This document shows, in pieces, positions 17,851 to 28,110 of a stretch of DNA of 64,000 nt. Made by a program: the position numbers and the translations under genes. Numbering within the stretch: the first letter of the stretch is position 1; every line of letters starts with the position of its first letter. The notes beneath the pieces were generated by a model that was not told the origin of the DNA, made no database searches, and saw nothing but the letters and a program-made list of their open reading frames with translations. This stretch comes from Paramoeba atlantica (Eukaryota; Discosea). The DNA lies in the NCBI GenBank assembly GCA_977017575.1, contig CDRNVI010000002.1, positions 186,001 to 250,000 on the forward strand, in the 5' to 3' direction.

Positions 17851-19536
17851 TCAAAGAACTACTGGAGTAATGTCCAATCTCTTAAGATTATCATAGACTT
17901 GAGAACCTTCGTACAGTGGAAGTAGCCGTTGTATTTTTTCTATAACCTTGCGATGGGTGCACAAAGTCCTGCGCTCGAGTAGCCAATGCGACCAAAGAAG
18001 CACATACGGGTGAGAAACAGAAAACACACCAGGAAGAGCTCTTAACAGTTCTACTACCTGCTCTACCGACTTATCATTACTTGATTGTTTTTGATAATAG
18101 TCAAGCAAACTTGAGTAAAGGTTCCCGGCGTCTATCCTCATGTAAGCAAGACTGCAAAAAATTCGTTGAATGTCCAATGGCTCAGATTTTGGGAGCACTG
18201 TATGTACTTGTTCTAGTACATCGGGAAGAAATTCTTGTGGAATAGTAGTGGGAAAATAGTGATTTTCAACGAACAGAAGAAAGCGGGCTAGAGATATGCT
18301 ATCCATGCGGGAAACCTCTTTGCAAACGATTTGAACAACTTGTAATTTTTGTCTTGTATTGATCCATCGGTAGTTACGAACAAGTTCACGCAAGTGGTAG
18401 AGAGGGAGTGAGTCTGCGTCCTTTAATATAGTATTCAGCAAGTAGGGTATGATCTCATAACTAAATTGGAGGTCGAATTCGGGTCGACGAACTTGTGTGT
18501 GCTGTATGAAGAATAACGAATGCATCAAAGTAGCAACCATAAAAGGTGATAATTCTTTGATAATTCGACTAACGTCGCCGTGCTTGTCAAAACGAGTTAG
18601 ATATTGACGAACCATCGTTATTGGCCGGGACGTTGCTGTTTCTACCAGTAAGTTTGTGAACCGAAAATGATTCAATACGACGCAGGTGCCATATTCATGA
18701 TCAGCTTGGCCCCATGTTGCTTTCCATAGGTGTTCAAGTATTTTTTCAAAACAAGAATCTCCGTTTGCGATTCCCGGAACACGACGTAAATATTCTAGGA
18801 AAGCAAAGTAAGGATATAGCGAACTCTTTTGATATTCTTTAGTCCCAACGGGGTGACGCGCAACCCAATTTCTGCGTCCCGATATTTCGTTTGAAAAAAG
18901 AAAATCCATTACTTTGGTCACGAGCTCAGATACCAAATCTGATGACATCGTTGGAGCGAAGCACGCAAAAACTTCTAAAAAGTAGCCGACTAGCGTCGAA
19001 GTCAGCTCTGAGAGCCTTGATAATACAAGAACCATGACATCGTGTGCTACAATACCTTTGATCATATTACGCACACCTGAATCAGCATAAAAAGGTTCAC
19101 AAATTTCTTTACCTTTATTTATGATTTGTACAAGCTGAAGAATGCTCCCTTGGAATTCCTTTGAAGGCTCCACAACATAAGAAGCTGGGTTCTTTAAGTT
19201 TGACTTTAGATGTTTCAACAACCGTTCAACATTTTCAAGACGACCAAGCAATAGCTCACGTGAGCGAATATCACCAAAGCCATTAAATTCTTTCTCTAAA
19301 GCAAAAACAATTCTTTTCCAAGTAACGTCTGCATTCTCAATATTAGAAATTTGCATATTACCCACTATCTGCGAGCATGATTCGCTTTTCAAGATAGTTT
19401 TGCAATAGTAACGGAAAGCAGTTTGTCCCGAAAGTGAATAAATATCATAGTGTATTCTGTTAATGGAGCACCTTGGCCTGCAAATTCGGAATCGAAGCAA
19501 TGAAGAACGAAGGCACTCTTTCGAATACGATCTCAT
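17851..19536 (-). CDS. helical-repeat protein, probably mitochondrial
   Basis: This 561-residue protein has no enzyme motif. The N-terminal 40 residues are rich in Arg, Ser and Cys with few acids (RSSLLRFRICRPRCS), as in a mitochondrial presequence. From about residue 70 on it is almost wholly helical with regularly spaced Leu/Val heptads and repeats of the 'L...L......ID.......I' kind, resembling the FASTK/heptatricopeptide-like RNA-binding proteins of alveolates and other protists. I see no C-terminal RAP domain. A role in organelle RNA or ribosome assembly is inference from architecture. Confidence 0.6.
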   Translation of the reverse strand: MRSYSKECLRSSLLRFRICRPRCSINRIHYDIYSLSGQTAFRYYCKTILKSESCSQIVGNMQISNIENADVTWKRIVFALEKEFNGFGDIRSRELLLGRLENVERLLKHLKSNLKNPASYVVEPSKEFQGSILQLVQIINKGKEICEPFYADSGVRNMIKGIVAHDVMVLVLSRLSELTSTLVGYFLEVFACFAPTMSSDLVSELVTKVMDFLFSNEISGRRNWVARHPVGTKEYQKSSLYPYFAFLEYLRRVPGIANGDSCFEKILEHLWKATWGQADHEYGTCVVLNHFRFTNLLVETATSRPITMVRQYLTRFDKHGDVSRIIKELSPFMVATLMHSLFFIQHTQVRRPEFDLQFSYEIIPYLLNTILKDADSLPLYHLRELVRNYRWINTRQKLQVVQIVCKEVSRMDSISLARFLLFVENHYFPTTIPQEFLPDVLEQVHTVLPKSEPLDIQRIFCSLAYMRIDAGNLYSSLLDYYQKQSSNDKSVEQVVELLRALPGVFSVSHPYVLLWSHWLLERRTLCTHRKVIEKIQRLLPLYEGSQVYDNLKRLDITPVVL

Positions 19537-20034
19537 TTACAGCGTATTGAGAAGTTCACAGCCTTTGGAACGTCAGATCGACTATTGGCGAGCGACAGGT
19601 CTCGTGTTGAGTGAGATTACCATATCATTAAAAATACTCTATCAGTTTCACATCGATACATCTGTATTTTGTTTTAATATCGTTATGGTAAGCTTTACTA
19701 AAGAAGGCACAAGCTTTGCTCCGTTTAAAATAAGAGTCTTAACCACATCGCTGGTGATCATAACCAAGGCTCCTTTAAACAGGGTAGTAACAAAGCATTA
19801 AGTTAAGATCACCAAAAGTAAAGATAATGAATTACCAATGTATAGGAAGTATATGATTCTGCCCCCCCAAAGCATTCGCCGGAATACTTCCAATACTGTG
19901 ACTGTCCGCGCATACCCGTTCAGATTAAGACTTGTAAAAGAGAAACTTCCCAACTCAAAAAAAACAATTCGGGCAAACAAAATCCGCCAAAAAGGTTTAT
20001 ATCATTATCATGCCTTATGAAGGTTTCACATATT
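19537..20034. other. intergenic, nothing recognised
   Basis: The interval is AT-rich sequence between two genes in tandem. Open frames on the plus strand overlap the neighbouring genes and lack protein-like composition. No repeat or RNA was recognised. Confidence 0.5.
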
Positions 20035-22344
20035 CTACGAGGTTTCGAAAACGTTCCGTTCCCCAAAGTCACGACGAGTGTGTAACAATCTCTGAATTTC
20101 TTCAGCGGGTGGATACTGACCGCGGCAATGCCACGGGGTATCCTTGTCGCAAATACGATTTCGTGAATCGGCCACCCACATCTTCGACGTCTGTGAGACA
20201 TTCATCACTTGGTAGATACGGACCAGGCCATGGCGTGAAGTGTGAACATGTTGGAAAAAACGCGGGTCTGGCCCAGCTCCGTTGTCCCCTGCGCTATACA
20301 GTTGATAGAGCAAGGATTTCCTCATAGAGGCAGTAGGTCGCCCATCGGACATTAATCGGAAATTGCTGCAGAAAGGATCCTTCGGACACAGATCTTGGTA
20401 CACGCTGGTACCAATGCGAGCCATCCAAGGCGCTTTAGCTGCGTCATCAGCACCCCCACCAGCCCAAACCAGCACATAATCAGCCAAATGACGGATCAAA
20501 GAATTCTCAGGGGAGGTCAAACAATACCCCAGGAGCGCAATGTGCTCATGATTCCACGTGTTTCCGTCGGCCAAGGTGGTACGGTTGGAGATGCCCGTGA
20601 TTTGGTACCCATAGTCCCACCAAGCCAGAATGCGCGCGTCCTCCGGGGTGTTGTCCCGGAGCCATTCGTAGGAGGCTAGGTAATCACGCAGTATTGTTTC
20701 TGTTTCTCTTCCGTAAGCATCTGCTACTCGCCCCTTGAAGACGATTTGGGGTTCACTGTGAGCTACGGCAACCTTTTCACAGTGGTCGACGAACTCACGT
20801 GCCTTAGGAAAAGCCATAGCGAGCAAAGTGCCGAGCGCTAGCATGCGAAATACCCGGAAAAACGACGTATCAGTGAAACGATGTCGACCAGGACGCCGTA
20901 GTTGGGAATCAAAACTAGAAGTAATTTGCGCCATAAACCAATCCAGCACGTAACCAATTGCAATGCCGCACAGTGCAGAGCATGGAACGCACATTAAAAC
21001 AATAAGTCTCGACATTTTAAGTGCAAAGAAATAGACCACCACGGCGGTTAAAGCGATGAAGCTCGATTGATGAAAGTTGTGAAAGGCGAGCGCCATCAGA
21101 CCCCAGGGTGCGACGTAGTAGCCATAATGTAAATATAGCCAGAACGCATCAACAGTAGCAGGCTGGTGTTCCGCCACAGAATCTACCAAAGGATTGCCCG
21201 TTTTCGTATGCTGAACAAATAGACTTCGCACTCGTGCCGTCAGTGGTGCAAAATACCCCGCCGGGTAAAGAACCACGACCGCGGCCAGAAGCAAAATAAG
21301 AAACACGAACACATAACCCAGCCGTATCCGCATCCCCCTTAGCGACCACAACGAGGCAACCCGAGCACGTCGGCGGTGCCGCTCCGACAAGTGCAGGAGC
21401 TGAAAAAACACAAAAACGAGAAGACCCGAGACCTGTTCAAGGGAGCGAAATGGACTGTACCCCACCGGGGGGACAAAAATCGCTAACGCGGTCCCAATGA
21501 TATAAAACACCGTATAGGAACGATACAGCTGGTCGCGATAGACACCCTGGAGCCAGTCTGTGATACACAACAAGGTGGCATGCAACGCAATCATGTTCGT
21601 AACAAACACATAGCCGCCCCAGGTGGCGACCATGTACCCGTAGCTCACACCAGCCGCCAGGGGATAAAACCAGCACGAGGCCTTGGACTCTTTTCCCGAC
21701 CGTGGTCGAAGAGAGCGAACCCAAAAGTAAAATGTGGCGCACATGGCAGAGATTGCAATGGCCTCGTTGTCAAACCAGCCCCCAATGGAGCGTACGATGT
21801 GTGCGGGAATCATGGCCATGACGAGTGCACCTATGGCCCCGGCCAGGGGTGATCCACTGCACTCCTGCGTGAGCCAGCCAAGAAACAACGTGGAGAGGCA
21901 CCCAAACCAGGCAGGGATGTAGCAACAAACCTCTTTGAGGGTCAACGTAAATGAAGGGCCTAGAAAACCAAGAGCCTTGTAGATTGCGACAGCGGTAAGC
22001 GGGAGTCCAGGGTAGGTAGTGGAGCCTACAGGTCGGCCCAGGGGATACCACGATTGGTAGTCAAACCAGTGGAAGAATCTATCCCACCCGTTGTTAAGCA
22101 GATACTCGGCGGCACGGAAATTAAACCAGGGATCAAATTCATGAATCACCATTCCATATTCCTGTATCGCATGGAGTCGTATTTCAAAGGCTTTTTTGAG
22201 CGCAAAGGTAAAAAGGATGAAAATGAGTGTATAATACAGCACTTTTGTAACGTCGCAGCCGCGTTCCTTTTCAGATTCCGAGTTGCCAACAGGCAATCTT
22301 GACGGTACGGATGATTGCCGTTTCTGCGACGGACTGCCACGCAT
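20035..22344 (-). CDS. STT3: oligosaccharyltransferase catalytic subunit STT3
   Basis: This 769-residue multi-pass ER membrane protein transfers the lipid-linked oligosaccharide to Asn in N-x-S/T sequons. The first luminal acidic motif is HEFDPWFNFRA (68-78). About a dozen hydrophobic segments follow, including the conserved MIPAHIVRSIGGWFDNEA loop (the family more often has AGGYDNE). The catalytic WWDYG, followed by YQITGISNRTTLADGNTWN, is at about 575-579. The length is normal. An N-terminal basic cytosolic stretch of about 30 residues precedes the first membrane segment. Intergenic distances to neighbours are 250-500 bp and no partner OST subunit is nearby. Confidence 0.97.
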   Translation of the reverse strand: MRGSPSQKRQSSVPSRLPVGNSESEKERGCDVTKVLYYTLIFILFTFALKKAFEIRLHAIQEYGMVIHEFDPWFNFRAAEYLLNNGWDRFFHWFDYQSWYPLGRPVGSTTYPGLPLTAVAIYKALGFLGPSFTLTLKEVCCYIPAWFGCLSTLFLGWLTQECSGSPLAGAIGALVMAMIPAHIVRSIGGWFDNEAIAISAMCATFYFWVRSLRPRSGKESKASCWFYPLAAGVSYGYMVATWGGYVFVTNMIALHATLLCITDWLQGVYRDQLYRSYTVFYIIGTALAIFVPPVGYSPFRSLEQVSGLLVFVFFQLLHLSERHRRRARVASLWSLRGMRIRLGYVFVFLILLLAAVVVLYPAGYFAPLTARVRSLFVQHTKTGNPLVDSVAEHQPATVDAFWLYLHYGYYVAPWGLMALAFHNFHQSSFIALTAVVVYFFALKMSRLIVLMCVPCSALCGIAIGYVLDWFMAQITSSFDSQLRRPGRHRFTDTSFFRVFRMLALGTLLAMAFPKAREFVDHCEKVAVAHSEPQIVFKGRVADAYGRETETILRDYLASYEWLRDNTPEDARILAWWDYGYQITGISNRTTLADGNTWNHEHIALLGYCLTSPENSLIRHLADYVLVWAGGGADDAAKAPWMARIGTSVYQDLCPKDPFCSNFRLMSDGRPTASMRKSLLYQLYSAGDNGAGPDPRFFQHVHTSRHGLVRIYQVMNVSQTSKMWVADSRNRICDKDTPWHCRGQYPPAEEIQRLLHTRRDFGERNVFETS

Positions 22345-22598
22345 GTCAAAATCTCAGTAGCAAACCCGGAAAAATGTTTTCTACTTATAAAACACTAGTT
22401 TCGAAGCAGTTAAAATGTCCTATAGCAGCAATAGGAATGGGTAATTTAACCAAGAATGCGTTTAACTATCTGTATGTAAGCAACACTGGCAAAAATAATC
22501 CTAATATTTTACTGACTATAGATAACAGAAAACGCAGAAGGCAAGTGTTTCTCATTCCCATTTCTCGTTTCATCAAGATATCATGCAGAAAAGTAATG

Positions 22599-23024
22599 TT
22601 AGGAATCTCGAAGCGGTGTGGGCATCACATTTTCTTCAAATTCAGGTTCCGAACCAGAGTCTTCTTCACTGTCGGGATACTTTTCCACAAGTTCCTTTAG
22701 TACATCGGAACGAAGTTTTGAACGGACCGCCTCAAGTTCTTCTGGTGAGTAATAATCGGCGATGTCTCTTCGTGAATGCCTTACTAGCGGATTACGGGAA
22801 TCCGGAGGGGGCAAGTCAGAGTCCGCCGCGTTCGAATCTTGCCTTATTACTGGTGTATCGTCTTTCGATTGTGTGCACTCATATGTCCAATGTTCCGAAG
22901 ATCCGCATTTTTGACAAAATGTTTTTCCTTTAATCGCATTTCTAGGCTTTGAGTAACCTTTCGGAGGAATATATTGTGCAGTACCCGCTTTTACACGTGT
23001 TCTCAAAACAGAGCTGTCATACAT
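22599..23024 (-). CDS. ZCCHC10-like zinc-knuckle protein
   Basis: This 141-residue protein has one CCHC knuckle, CQKCGSSEHWTYEC (about 37-50), in the context typical of ZCCHC10 (KGKTFCQKC...HWTYECT). The following half is acidic and low in complexity, ending in a run of Ser/Asp/Glu. ZCCHC10-type proteins are small nuclear proteins of uncertain role, probably binding nucleic acid. The first Met (MYDSS) is the only reasonable start. Confidence 0.7.
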   Translation of the reverse strand: MYDSSVLRTRVKAGTAQYIPPKGYSKPRNAIKGKTFCQKCGSSEHWTYECTQSKDDTPVIRQDSNAADSDLPPPDSRNPLVRHSRRDIADYYSPEELEAVRSKLRSDVLKELVEKYPDSEEDSGSEPEFEENVMPTPLRDS

Positions 23025-23213
23025 GGTAGAGAAAAGCTTGATATTGAAATATTTAGCAAAATGTATTTATTAAATAAGCCCACATTTACTTGATAAATCA
23101 AAATCGAATGGTAGGAAGGCCTCACTGTTATCAAATTGTCTGGTACATCTAAATTATATACATACTTACGTTACTTCCATACGTAGATACTGTACATAGA
23201 TTAAAATTACATA

Positions 23214-23992
23214 CAGGGGCGGTTGTTGATCTTGCCCCCTCCTGGGAAATTTTAATTCTTTTATCCGTTTTCGCTTATCTTCGCAGCATTGAAGAGATCT
23301 CGTTCCCCTAGCGAAGCGCTTTGCCGCCTTTTTTTTATAGAGACCCCCTGATGCCCCCTGGGTCGAAAAAACACAGTTTTTTTGGGATTTTTTTTGTGCA
23401 CACAACCATTTTTTCCCCACACTTTCATATTTTTGTGGTTTATTTGAATGTGCATAAGCTTAAATAGACTTCTAATTTCTTTATGCTCAAGCAATATTTC
23501 TGTAGAAACATCAATAGCTGCTTAATAGAAATTTTTAAACCTCAACAACACGAATACAAGACCGACTAACCCTAAAAGTGGTGAATATGTAGAAGGGTGG
23601 AAAGAAAATAGGCAAAAATGTCGCACAGAAGAAAAAAGTATTAAACTCCATTGATTCGGTTCGCGATTCAAAAATTTCAATTCAAAAATTCGGCTTCGAA
23701 ACGTACTGCAAAACAATGGAGAACGTTCTGGATATTGATTCGTTGTGGTCTTCTTCTAGGACAAACTTTTTTTTTGTTGAAGACATTTTTTCTGAATATG
23801 ATTAAGAATCCTAAATTTCCGATTTTTGTCAACTCTCGAGTCGCCGACAGGGCATCAGTGGGTCTCTATGAAAAAGAGGCGGCAAAGCGCTTAGCTCGGG
23901 GAACGAGATCTCTTCAATGCAGCAAAGATGAGCAAAAACGGATAGAAAAATTAAAAATTCCCAGGAGGGGGCAAGATCAACAACCGCCCCTG
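23214..23992. mobile_element. foldback element with long CAGGGGCGG inverted repeats
   Basis: The left arm (23,214-about 23,362, starting CAGGGGCGGTTGTTGATC) and right arm (about 23,843-23,992) are complementary over roughly 150 bp with few changes. Landmarks such as GAAGAGATCTCGTTCCCC and GCAAAGCGCTT occur in both. TA flanks both ends (23,212-23,213 and 23,993-23,994), as a TA target duplication would. The 480-bp core shows no gene. The same terminal bases and TA flanks occur in the element at 33,476-33,827. Confidence 0.85.
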
Positions 23993-24062
23993 TACATGTA
24001 TAAAAATATTTTATACATATTTTAAACACGTATGAATTGCCTAGTACGTAATTTACCCATTA

Positions 24063-25049
24063 TTATCCACCATACAATGCAGCCCCAAAACCAAACTGGA
24101 GTCCCAATTCAACGGACGCTATTAATATTTCAAAGAAAATCAGGATGATAACAATCCATTCGAGACGTGTAGCATGTCGCTGTTGAAACTGCCAGCTTAT
24201 GGTATCTAATGTGCTCATCGCGGCATCAAGCTTCTCATCTACTTCGTGAATACGAGCAGCAATACTGTATTCGGCATTGAGGTGCTCAAATAACGGCAAG
24301 TATCGGCTATGCTCCCAGAAAAAGTCAGGCTCTCCCACAAGTTCCGACTCGTTTCTTATCATCATACGATATTGAAAAATCTCACCTTTGAGCTGTCGTG
24401 CACGCAAACCGGATATTGATGCCTGACCACGCACCTTCATTTGGTACGGTAGAGGCCTACATTCCTGCAAAAGTCGGTCAACTAGATTTTCGACTACGTC
24501 CATTTTTACATTTTGAGCAAGACTATGACTGAAGGCTTGCTTTAAGGGAGATCTTTGGTTATGCAGTAGAAGACGATCGCGTTGCAAGGCTTCCGTAAAA
24601 GTAGCCGAAGTCCAAAGTTCATCCGCTCTGTAGCTGACAAACTCGCTAATAAGCCACAATGGAAACATTTGTTCCAGGATCCTTTGAGCGTATCGCTGCT
24701 GGACCCATCGATGGTTGTACGTTTTCTGTAAGAAATCCCTGGCAATCGACTCAAAGCTTCGATGAGAGTTTCCCCACCACACCACGGAGCCATAGGCAAA
24801 GACAAACAAGTCAAACTCTGCCTCCACCATTGTCCTATATCCCGACCCGTGATGAAGGGAGCGATTTGTGACATGCAACACCCCATGAGTGATGATACTT
24901 CGGTAGTCTTGTCGTTTGTAATATGACGCAATTGAGGGAAGGTCTAGAGAGTCAGAGACGCAGAGAGCAGCAACTTTTCCCGGCGGAATCGGATCGGTGT
25001 CATATGTACATGATTCTCGACTTAATTCACTCACATGGGGTTGTACCAT
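24063..25049 (-). CDS. RMND1/DUF155 family membrane protein
   Basis: This 328-residue protein has the DUF155 signature in order: a FVFAYGSVVWWG core strand (about 80-92), the helical 'ISHALAQS'-type segment here as FSHSLAQNVKMDVVENL, EIFQYRMMIRNESEL, then PDFFWEHSRYLPLFEHL, and the terminal HATRLEWIVIILIFFEIL membrane helix. Family members (yeast Sif2/3 and Rmd1, human RMND1) sit in the mitochondrial inner membrane or the vacuole and support organelle translation or anchoring. No clear presequence is visible. A short hydrophobic tail follows the helix. Confidence 0.9.
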   Translation of the reverse strand: MVQPHVSELSRESCTYDTDPIPPGKVAALCVSDSLDLPSIASYYKRQDYRSIITHGVLHVTNRSLHHGSGYRTMVEAEFDLFVFAYGSVVWWGNSHRSFESIARDFLQKTYNHRWVQQRYAQRILEQMFPLWLISEFVSYRADELWTSATFTEALQRDRLLLHNQRSPLKQAFSHSLAQNVKMDVVENLVDRLLQECRPLPYQMKVRGQASISGLRARQLKGEIFQYRMMIRNESELVGEPDFFWEHSRYLPLFEHLNAEYSIAARIHEVDEKLDAAMSTLDTISWQFQQRHATRLEWIVIILIFFEILIASVELGLQFGFGAALYGG

Positions 25050-25330
25050 TTCGGTCTAAGTGGAGGAAGTCGGATGACGTGCTAGGGTTACATCCATTGA
25101 TTCGGAATAGCAAAAAATATCACTAATCGTTATATGAATATTTTGGTAAGTGGTGTGCGTGATGTAAACTACTGTAAAATTAAAACGATTAATACTTGTA
25201 AGCCTTGTTTTCACAGGTTTCCTACATTTTCAAATGTATTTTTCTTTAATGGGTCATCTCTCTAGCAATGAAGCAATATCTAGATTTCTTTATCTAAAAA
25301 AATAGCATAAATAACTTTAGCAAAAAAGAT

Positions 25331-26758
25331 CTAACGACGCAGAAAGCTGTAAGATCCCAATGCACCCAGAACGGCTCCGAGAACTCCACTTCCGACAACG
25401 GAGAGCACGAAAACCGTATCTCCATGTGGCTTGATGCGCCCCTGCACCGGGAGACAACGCCGATCGCTGGGGTGCACTACTGAGCCCGGGGGACACCCTT
25501 GCAAGGGACATGCAAGCCGAAAATGCGCACATTCGGGGCCTGGAAAAGTGTTCAACTCCGTACAGCGATGTTCCAATAGCCCAGCTGGATCAGCATAACA
25601 AAGTCCGTCGGGGCTCTTAGGAGCCGAAGTTTGTTCGAGCTGTGTGAGCCAGGAGTATACAGTAGGCGGCTCACACAAGGAATCGTGTCCCTCGGTGGAA
25701 AAACACGGAAGGTGAATTTGAAAGGACCTATAGGAGAAGCCGTTCGAAACCCGATGCGGGATCATGCGGTGTACCTGTATTTTCCCTTTTTTTGAAACTT
25801 CTATAGCAACGGCTTCGCCGAACATTGGGGAATTTAATGGGGACTCGTAGTTTCCCGGACGTAGAATTCCCATCGCCCCGTATATAGCTACCAGCGTTAC
25901 ATCATGTGCCGAATACTCATGAAAGTGTTGTCCGCATGACCCCAAGTTATTCTTAGCAATTTTCAGCACATGTGAGAGAAACGAATATCCAAGCGAGCCA
26001 ATTTTCCTGCGGAACTGCCCGTCGCTTGAGGTCGCATCTGGATTAATGCCAATAAGAATGGCGTGATAGTGCAAGTTTCGTCTCAGAAACCGAAGCAACT
26101 TCTCATAATTTCGCCCATACGAAGACGATGCAACGGTTATCTCATCACGTTCCGCCACTTCACAAGCAGCAGCATCGGCAGCGAGTCGAACACACGTTCC
26201 AGGATGTTTGAAACATACGGCTTCACTAATATTCGTCATACGAGCAATGTCTCCCATACTTTCTTTAGAGAACGTCTCCTGTGCTTCGATATCACACTTT
26301 CGATTAATGACAAGAGTCGGATTCCGTAGCCGTACTGCCGGTGGTTTTATGAGAAGCAAATCATCCTGAAAAACGGGGGAGACCTTAACGTCCGGAAAAT
26401 CTTCCGGTGGAAACAAACTCTGCAAAAGTAATGTGGCCGAATTCCGTGTACGATCAAAATCTGTGCTGCGTGCGCTCATGGTAAACGGATCCCAATGTTC
26501 AGAAAGAATTTTCCCGTACCGTTTTCGTAAGAATTTGCCAAGTGCTTTCATCATAGATTTTCCTAGTGGTGTGAGCGATGTGCTCGTATAGATTAGGTCA
26601 CCGTTTTCGGTCATATTTGCTGGAGATCGAACACCGTGCCTATGTAGCACAAAAATTTGCCGAATTGAATCCTCATCGGATTCATCAGTGGAGTTCCACA
26701 GCGGTGGTACGTTAAAGCACAAGGTGCTCCATACGACAAGTAGCAGGACGATCCCCAT
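25331..26758 (-). CDS. histidine acid phosphatase, type I membrane protein
   Basis: This 475-residue enzyme of histidine phosphatase clade 2 has an N-terminal signal peptide (GIVLLLVVWSTLCF). The nucleophile motif is RHGVRSP in LHRHGVRSPAN (about 39-49) and the acid motif is SAHDVTL (about 283-289). The C-terminal part is Cys-rich and followed by a single membrane helix (VFVLSVVGSGVLGAVLGAL) and a short RR tail. It would dephosphorylate phosphomonoesters (possibly inositol phosphates) on the outside of the cell or in a vesicle lumen. Substrate cannot be told from sequence. Confidence 0.92.
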   Translation of the reverse strand: MGIVLLLVVWSTLCFNVPPLWNSTDESDEDSIRQIFVLHRHGVRSPANMTENGDLIYTSTSLTPLGKSMMKALGKFLRKRYGKILSEHWDPFTMSARSTDFDRTRNSATLLLQSLFPPEDFPDVKVSPVFQDDLLLIKPPAVRLRNPTLVINRKCDIEAQETFSKESMGDIARMTNISEAVCFKHPGTCVRLAADAAACEVAERDEITVASSSYGRNYEKLLRFLRRNLHYHAILIGINPDATSSDGQFRRKIGSLGYSFLSHVLKIAKNNLGSCGQHFHEYSAHDVTLVAIYGAMGILRPGNYESPLNSPMFGEAVAIEVSKKGKIQVHRMIPHRVSNGFSYRSFQIHLPCFSTEGHDSLCEPPTVYSWLTQLEQTSAPKSPDGLCYADPAGLLEHRCTELNTFPGPECAHFRLACPLQGCPPGSVVHPSDRRCLPVQGRIKPHGDTVFVLSVVGSGVLGAVLGALGSYSFLRR

Positions 26759-27776
26759 TGCTCATCGATCCAATCACAAAACTCAAATCCCCAAAGCCTG
26801 TTGCTGTGTAATGTGAAGAAAACGTGCTACCTGTACTGTTGATTCTTCTCAATTCGCATTCAGTAACATTTAATTAATAGTTACCGAAACGAACAAGCAC
26901 TAAGTACAGTGTAAAGCACTCTAATAATCATTTATTCGAAAACAAAATGTTACGATTTGTAAGAGCAGATATGGTCAAGAATCAAAATTTAAACACTCTT
27001 TAGTATGTAGGGGAATGTTAACCAAGTTTGGTGAAATGTTTGAAATCTTCTTATTTCGTTGATGTATGGACGTTCTCAGCGCAAGATGCTTCGAGTATCA
27101 AGGATGTTTCAAATAAGCCATGAAAAGTATCATCATAATAAATCGATTCTCTTGATATTAAGAAAAAACTTTTGTCTCAATATTTATCATAAATCGATTT
27201 TATGTGTCAGTGAGTTGACGACAGTTACACCAATCAGGACGGTCTTCCGCCCCAGCTGAAAACTTATACCCGGACCCGGATTTTAATATTGAGTATGCGT
27301 TGCTCTGGTTTGTTACACATTAATTTCCTTTGCTATTGAAATTGCGATCAGCAAAATTACATGTACACTGATTTGACTATGCGTCAATAAATAGCACTGT
27401 CCGCCCACTCATAGTGCCGCGGATTTTGGCCACACGGTACTATAAGTGGGGGGCACTCGAAGTCGTGAAAAAATAATTTCATATTATATACTGTTCCCCC
27501 CCCCGTTTATAATAGCCTCGCTTTTGCCCAAATGAACCTATAAAGGGGGGGGGGGGCGATTAAAGGTTGCCACAGAAAGCGCCCTGCATTTGGGGGCGAG
27601 GAACCAGGAATTATTCAATCGCTCAGTGGGCCCCGGCCCTCTTCCAAAGTAAAATGTCCAGCACGAACACGCGCCATACCTCGAACCATATGAAAAAAAA
27701 TATCAAAATATTTAAGACGGTGCAAGAAAATTAAAAAAAATCTTCCCCAGTTTGCCCAAAAAAAGAACCTATAAAC
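26759..27776. repeat. gene-free stretch with GGGGG motif copies
   Basis: No gene is supported. TATAAGTGGGGGGCACTCGA occurs near 27,440, CCCCCCCCCGTTTATA near 27,498 and CTATAAAGGGGGGGGGGGG near 27,538. A phrase TTTGCCCAAA...GAACCTATAAA occurs twice (about 27,524 and 27,751). These look like ends of small inverted-repeat elements. Confidence 0.45.
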
Positions 27777-28110
27777 ATACCTTTGCGGGTCCCCCGGGTC
27801 CATGCGGGTCTACGCCCGGGTCCATGGACCCACGGACCCGCTCTTCGACAAGTTGCGTAATATTTTTACGAAGATATTTCTAGTACGCTCAATACTACTT
27901 GAGGTTTTAGTCGGGGATAAAGTGTGCAGCTAAAATACGTTGTCCAAAATCTTACATCACTCATCATGCTCACTTCAGGGTTGAATGAAATTTTCTGTTT
28001 CACGCTTACCATAGTTCGGAATGATCATTGACTCTTTCTGTTTCATGTTAGATTACAAAGCGTTTTTTGCAAAGCGGGTCCATGCGGGTCCATGGACCCG
28101 CGAAAGGTAT
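27777..28110. mobile_element. MITE-like element with ATACCTTT-GCGGGTCC ends
   Basis: ATACCTTTGCGGGTCC (27,777-27,792) faces the complement of ATACCTTTCGCGGGTCC at the right end (about 28,094-28,110). Both ends hold several CGGGTCCATG motifs that form nested palindromes around CCATGG. The 334-bp block has no coding content. Confidence 0.55.
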
